Shown here: piece by piece, positions 11,148-14,144 of the stretch | Numbering within the stretch: the first letter of the stretch is position 1 | Layout: every line of letters starts with the position of its first letter | Source: an archaeon | Lineage (GTDB): Archaea; Thermoproteota; Nitrososphaeria_A; Caldarchaeales; Wolframiiraptoraceae | Assembly: GCA_029258815.1 (NCBI GenBank) | Contig: JAPDJZ010000046.1 | Location: 1-14,144 of the forward strand | Length of the DNA stretch: 14,144 nucleotides | Reading direction: 5' to 3' | Program-made: the position numbers and the translations under genes | Notes under the pieces: generated by a model | Databases searched by the model: none | What the model saw: only the letters and a program-made list of their open reading frames with translations | Told to the model about the DNA's origin: nothing

Positions 11148-13337
11148 TCAACTTATCATCATGAGCTGCTCCTTCCTATATCTTAGGAGCTCGTTCACCC
11201 GCTCATACTCCTTGAGGAGCTGCGGGGTTATGCTGGGCTTGACCGCGTCGAAGGCTTGCTCGAAGTCCTGTCTGGTAACGTATTCCGCGTCCAAGCTCCT
11301 CCTCAAGGCGTTCATAGCAGCCTCCCTGCACAAGGCCGCTAGATCGGCCCCGCTGTACATCTCGGTTCTAATCGCCAGATCCTTTAGGGACACGTCGGGC
11401 GCGAGCGGCATCCCCCTAGTATAGATCTTCAGGATCTGGTATCTCGACCTCTCGTCGGGCGGCGGGACGTAGATAAGCCTGTCGAATCTCCCCGGCCTCA
11501 GGATCGCGGGATCGAGCAGATCCGGCCTATTCGTGGCCCCTATCACGAGGACGTCGCTGAGCTCCTCGATCCCATCCATCTCGGCTAGGATCTGGCTCGT
11601 AACCCTGCCGGCCACCCCGGAGGAATCGTCTATCACGTCCTTCCGGGCGACGACCGACTCGATCTCGTCGAAGAATATTATGCATGGGGCGGCCTGCCTG
11701 GCCTTCCTAAAGATCTCCCTAACGGCTTTCTCGGATTCCCCGACCCACTTGCTCAAGACCTCGGGGCCCTTGACCGAGATGAAGTTCGCCTCGCTCTCGT
11801 TCGCGACGGCCTTCGCTAGGAGGGTCTTCCCGGTTCCCGGAGGGCCGTATAGCAGTATCCCCCTCGGAGGCTTTATCCCAAGCCGCTTAAAGACGTCCGG
11901 GTATTTTAGAGGCCATTCGACCGCCTCCCTAAGCTCCTGCTTCACCCTCTCGAGGTCTCCGATGTCCTCCCATTTCACGTTCGGTATCTCCAAGATCACC
12001 TCTCTCAAGGCCGACGGCTGAACGATCTTGAGAGCGTTCATGAAGTCCTCTCTGGTAACCTTAAGCTCTTCGAGAACCTCGGCCGGGATCGTCTCCTTCT
12101 CGAGGTCCATCTTGGGCAGGAACCTTCTAAGGGCGTTCATGGCAGCCTCCCTGCAGAGGGCCGCGAGATCGGCCCCCGTAAATCCATGGGTTATGTTCGC
12201 GAGCTCCTCTAGGTTCACGTCCTCGGCTAGAGGCATCCTCCTCGTGTGTATCTGGAGTATCTCCTTCCTGCCGTTCCTATCCGGGACTCCTATCCTGATC
12301 TCCCGGTCGAATCTTCCGGGCCTTCTCAGGGCTGGATCGACGGCGTCGATCCTATTCGTCGCCCCTATCACTATTACTTGGCCCCTCGCCTTCAGCCCGT
12401 CCATTAGGGTTAGGAGCTGGGAGACGACCCTCCGCTCGACCTCCCCGGTTACCTCGCTTCGCTTCGGGGCTATCGCGTCGATCTCGTCGATGAAGATTAT
12501 CGCGGGCGCGTTCTCCTCGGCCTCCTTGAAGATCTCTCTCAGCCTCGCCTCGCTCTCGCCGTAGAACTTGCTCATGATCTCCGGCCCGTTTATCGAGATG
12601 AAGTGGGCGCCCGTCTCGTTCGCGATCGCCTTAGCTATCAGGGTCTTTCCACATCCCGGAGGCCCCCATAGGATAACCCCCTTGGGAGGCTCTATCCCGA
12701 GATGCCTGAATAGCTCGGGGTGCTTTAGGGGCAGCTCGACCATCTCCCTTATCCGCTGAAGCTCCTCGTGGAGTCCTCCGATATCCTCGTAGGTTACGCC
12801 TCCCACTTCCTCGACCCTCTTGACCGGGGTGCTGCTAACCTCTATGAGCGTGTTCTCGGTAACTATGACCACGTTCGAGGGGCTTGTGGAGATTACCTTG
12901 AGCTCTATACCCATCCCGAGAACCGGGATAACTATCACGTCCCCCCTCATGACCGGGAGGTTTAGGAGCTGGCTCCTAACGATCCTAGAGAGGTCTCCGA
13001 CGAAGGGGAGGGTCTCGAAGGGCGCGAGGACTATCTTCCTCGCAGGCTCGGCTCTAGCCTTCCTGATCGTAACGTAGTCTCCGACCGAGACCCCCGCGTT
13101 CCTCCTAATCTCACCGTCGATCCTGATGAGCCCCATCCCGTCGTCCTCCCTGTAGGGGGGCCAGACTATCGCGACCGTGGACCTCTTCCCGATAATCTCT
13201 ATCAGGTCTCCAGGGCTTAGCCCAAGCTCCCTTATGGCCCTGCCATCGACCCTAGCGATCTTCCTCCCGATATCCCGCTGGCGCGCTTCCGCAACCCTAA
13301 GCTGAACCTCGGGCCTCTTCCCCCTAGATCTAATCAT
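11148..13337 (-). CDS. cdc48: Cdc48/VAT (p97-like) AAA+ ATPase
   Basis: A double-ring AAA+ unfoldase of 729 residues from ATG 13337. The order is the N domain (double-psi barrel plus four-stranded part, about 9-180, starting PEVQLRVAEAR), then D1 with Walker A GPPGCGKT (225-232), Walker B IIFIDE (280-285) and RRPGRFDRE arginine-finger region, then D2 with GPPGTGKT (498-505) and IIFFDE (553-558). It extracts and unfolds proteins, in archaea in cooperation with the proteasome. The last residues, KEQLMMIS, show no HbYX proteasome-docking motif. A TTG at 13355 would add six residues, but the TATA-like box at 13368-13377 predicts a transcript start near 13347, downstream of that TTG, so ATG 13337 is preferred. 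A winged-helix gene follows after 6 nt. Confidence 0.97.
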   Translation of the reverse strand: MIRSRGKRPEVQLRVAEARQRDIGRKIARVDGRAIRELGLSPGDLIEIIGKRSTVAIVWPPYREDDGMGLIRIDGEIRRNAGVSVGDYVTIRKARAEPARKIVLAPFETLPFVGDLSRIVRSQLLNLPVMRGDVIVIPVLGMGIELKVISTSPSNVVIVTENTLIEVSSTPVKRVEEVGGVTYEDIGGLHEELQRIREMVELPLKHPELFRHLGIEPPKGVILWGPPGCGKTLIAKAIANETGAHFISINGPEIMSKFYGESEARLREIFKEAEENAPAIIFIDEIDAIAPKRSEVTGEVERRVVSQLLTLMDGLKARGQVIVIGATNRIDAVDPALRRPGRFDREIRIGVPDRNGRKEILQIHTRRMPLAEDVNLEELANITHGFTGADLAALCREAAMNALRRFLPKMDLEKETIPAEVLEELKVTREDFMNALKIVQPSALREVILEIPNVKWEDIGDLERVKQELREAVEWPLKYPDVFKRLGIKPPRGILLYGPPGTGKTLLAKAVANESEANFISVKGPEVLSKWVGESEKAVREIFRKARQAAPCIIFFDEIESVVARKDVIDDSSGVAGRVTSQILAEMDGIEELSDVLVIGATNRPDLLDPAILRPGRFDRLIYVPPPDERSRYQILKIYTRGMPLAPDVSLKDLAIRTEMYSGADLAALCREAAMNALRRSLDAEYVTRQDFEQAFDAVKPSITPQLLKEYERVNELLRYRKEQLMMIS

Positions 13338-13367
13338 TCCCGATCCGCTTATCAACCTCCGCCTCGC

Positions 13368-13377
13368 AGCTTATAAC
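13368..13377 (-). promoter_or_regulatory. TATA-like box for cdc48
   Basis: The minus strand reads AGTTATAAGC. It predicts a start near 13347 and a leader of about 10 nt to ATG 13337. Confidence 0.5.
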
Positions 13378-13423
13378 TATTTGGAGGCCGGCGCTGAGGG
13401 TCGACCTTGAGGCCGCGGGGCGG

Positions 13424-13702
13424 CTAGTATAATACCTTAAAATCCTTGTACTCTCCTAGATACTCCTCCCACTCCACGTCTATGCTGATTACCTTCGCTC
13501 CGGGGGGCCCGACCCAGCACCACGATATCATACGCTTGACGGCGTCCTCGTCTCCCTCGAAGACCGCTTCAACCCTCCCGTCCGGGAGATTTCGAATCCA
13601 GCCCTTAACCCCGATCCTATCGGCCATCTTCTTGGCGCTAACCCTGTAGAAGACTCCTTGAACCCTTCCGCTTATTATCACGTGCGCCCGAGCCCTTTTC
13701 AA
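13424..13702 (-). CDS. acyP: Acylphosphatase
   Basis: A 92-residue protein with the full acylphosphatase signature: GRVQGVFYR (12-20) with phosphate-binding R20, and GWIRNLPDGRVEAVFEG (34-50) with catalytic N38. It hydrolyses carboxyl-phosphate bonds in small acyl phosphates such as carbamoyl or acetyl phosphate and is a stable cytoplasmic enzyme. Length is typical (about 90). The start is TTG 13702, with GTGAAGAG upstream as a possible ribosome site; an internal GTG at codon 8 would remove the first beta strand and is unlikely. The TATA-like patch at 13751-13765 lies about 50 bp upstream and also points toward the divergent flavoprotein gene. It is on the same strand as cdc48, but cdc48 has its own promoter. 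Confidence 0.93.
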   Translation of the reverse strand: MKRARAHVIISGRVQGVFYRVSAKKMADRIGVKGWIRNLPDGRVEAVFEGDEDAVKRMISWCWVGPPGAKVISIDVEWEEYLGEYKDFKVLY

Positions 13703-13750
13703 AGCTCTTCACGCTCGCATCTGAGGTCAGACTATCCTAAGCTAAAGGCA

Positions 13751-13765
13751 TATTTTATAGTATTT
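13751..13765. promoter_or_regulatory. Shared A/T patch: divergent promoter for acylphosphatase and the flavoprotein
   Basis: TATTTTATAGTATTT is TATA-like on both strands. It predicts starts near 13732 (minus) and 13783 (plus), giving leaders of about 30 and 15 nt. Confidence 0.45.
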
Positions 13766-13797
13766 TCCTTCCCCCGAGAACTGGAGACGGCTAGGAT

Positions 13798-14144
13798 ATG
13801 ATAGACGTCGCGGTCATCGGCGCGGGGCCGGCCGGCCTAATCTCCGCGAGAGAAGCGGCTGGTGGAGGGGCTGAGGTAACGGTCTTCGAGGAGCATGAGG
13901 AGATAGGGGAGCCCGAGAGATGCGCGGGCCTTCTAAGCATAAGAGGGCTTGAGAGATTATCCCTAGAAGTCTCGCGATCCTTTCTCCAGAACGTCATCCG
14001 GGGCGCCTGCTTCGTTACGGAGTCCGGGAGACGATACCTGTTCGACGCCGGAAGACCAGTGGCCGCTGTTGTAAGCAGGAGGATGTTCGATTGTGCCCTC
14101 GGAGCTCAGGCCGAGAAGCGGGGGGCGAGAATCTTGTTGAAGAC
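13798..14144 (+). CDS. Geranylgeranyl-reductase-like FAD flavoprotein, C-terminus beyond window
   Basis: The first 115 codons run off the right edge. The N-terminus MIDVAVIGAGPAGLISA is a Rossmann FAD-binding strand with GxGxxG, followed at about residue 34 by the acidic end of the second strand (VFEEHEEIG). EPERCAGLLSIRGLERL (about 42-58) matches the cysteine-containing region (P-x-x-C-x-G-L) of the geranylgeranyl reductase family. In archaea these enzymes saturate the isoprenoid chains of membrane lipids; other members act on other unsaturated isoprenoids, so the substrate is not certain. ATG 13798 follows GGAGACGGCTAGGAT, a fair ribosome-binding stretch, and the TATA-like patch at 13751-13765. 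Only about a quarter to a third of the usual length (near 400) is visible. Confidence 0.88.
   Translation, partial: MIDVAVIGAGPAGLISAREAAGGGAEVTVFEEHEEIGEPERCAGLLSIRGLERLSLEVSRSFLQNVIRGACFVTESGRRYLFDAGRPVAAVVSRRMFDCALGAQAEKRGARILLK

Noticed and set aside
12028..12564. Plus-strand open frame of 178 codons and similar ones at 11533-12021 and 12820-13077
   Set aside because: All are antisense to the clear cdc48 reading frame and have low-complexity Ser/Leu-rich translations.
1..14144. CRISPR array, insertion sequence, toxin-antitoxin or defence island
   Set aside because: No regularly spaced repeats, transposase, inverted-repeat ends or defence-family proteins; the PIN domain here is part of a large ATPase and not a VapC toxin.

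Overview
The window is archaeal chromosomal DNA, G+C-rich by eye and densely coded. Evidence for Archaea: a tRNA gene interrupted by two bulge-helix-bulge introns; TATA-like boxes about 25 bp before inferred transcript starts with very short leaders; and a gene set typical of archaea (PINA-type PIN-ATPase, archaeal FEN1, Trm5, Cdc48/VAT, ThiD-ThiN fusion, ThiW, a geranylgeranyl-reductase-like flavoprotein). The multi-intron tRNA and the PIN-ATPase fit a thermophilic member of the Thermoproteota/Korarchaeota (TACK) side better than a halophile or methanogen, but the lineage is an inference and no rRNA is present to settle it.

Layout. 1-976 (minus): a Nudix hydrolase followed by a secreted Ig-like-repeat protein that runs off the left edge. 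1059-2386 (plus): a small unknown protein whose real start is unclear, then a secreted GH114/TM1410-like glycosidase. 2387-2614: a convergent gap with a weak candidate C/D-box RNA. 2615-4383 (minus): a tRNA-Gln(UUG) gene with two introns, then the PIN-domain ATPase. 4384-4609: a gap holding only promoters and small inverted repeats. 4610-6168 (plus): a small zinc-ribbon protein, endonuclease IV and a GtrA-like membrane protein. 6134-6727 (minus) and 6812-9794 (plus): thiW diverging from a P-loop ATPase, thiDN and trm5. 9835-10869 (plus): fen1. 10866-13337 (minus): cdc48 followed by a small winged-helix protein. 13424-13702 (minus): acylphosphatase. 13798 to the right edge (plus): start of a geranylgeranyl-reductase-like gene.

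How the genes work together. Three themes recur. DNA repair and replication: endonuclease IV cuts abasic sites, FEN1 removes flaps and the PIN-ATPase is of the type linked to Holliday-junction processing. Thiamine: ThiW is a predicted thiazole transporter S component, and ThiD-ThiN phosphorylates HMP-P and condenses it with thiazole phosphate; the P-loop ATPase shares the divergent promoter region with thiW and lies just before thiDN. tRNA maturation: Trm5 makes m1G37, and the tRNA-Gln here carries G36-G37, with one intron inserted directly after G37.

The strongest unusual signal is the tRNA-Gln gene. Both introns (26 nt between positions 21 and 22, and 31 nt at 37/38) can be folded into a bulge-helix-bulge, and removing them leaves a full cloverleaf with encoded CCA. 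Other points worth a second look are the missing start of the small gene at 1100-1498, the orphan P-loop ATPase in the thiamine cluster and the small winged-helix protein downstream of cdc48. I saw no mobile element, CRISPR array or defence system.
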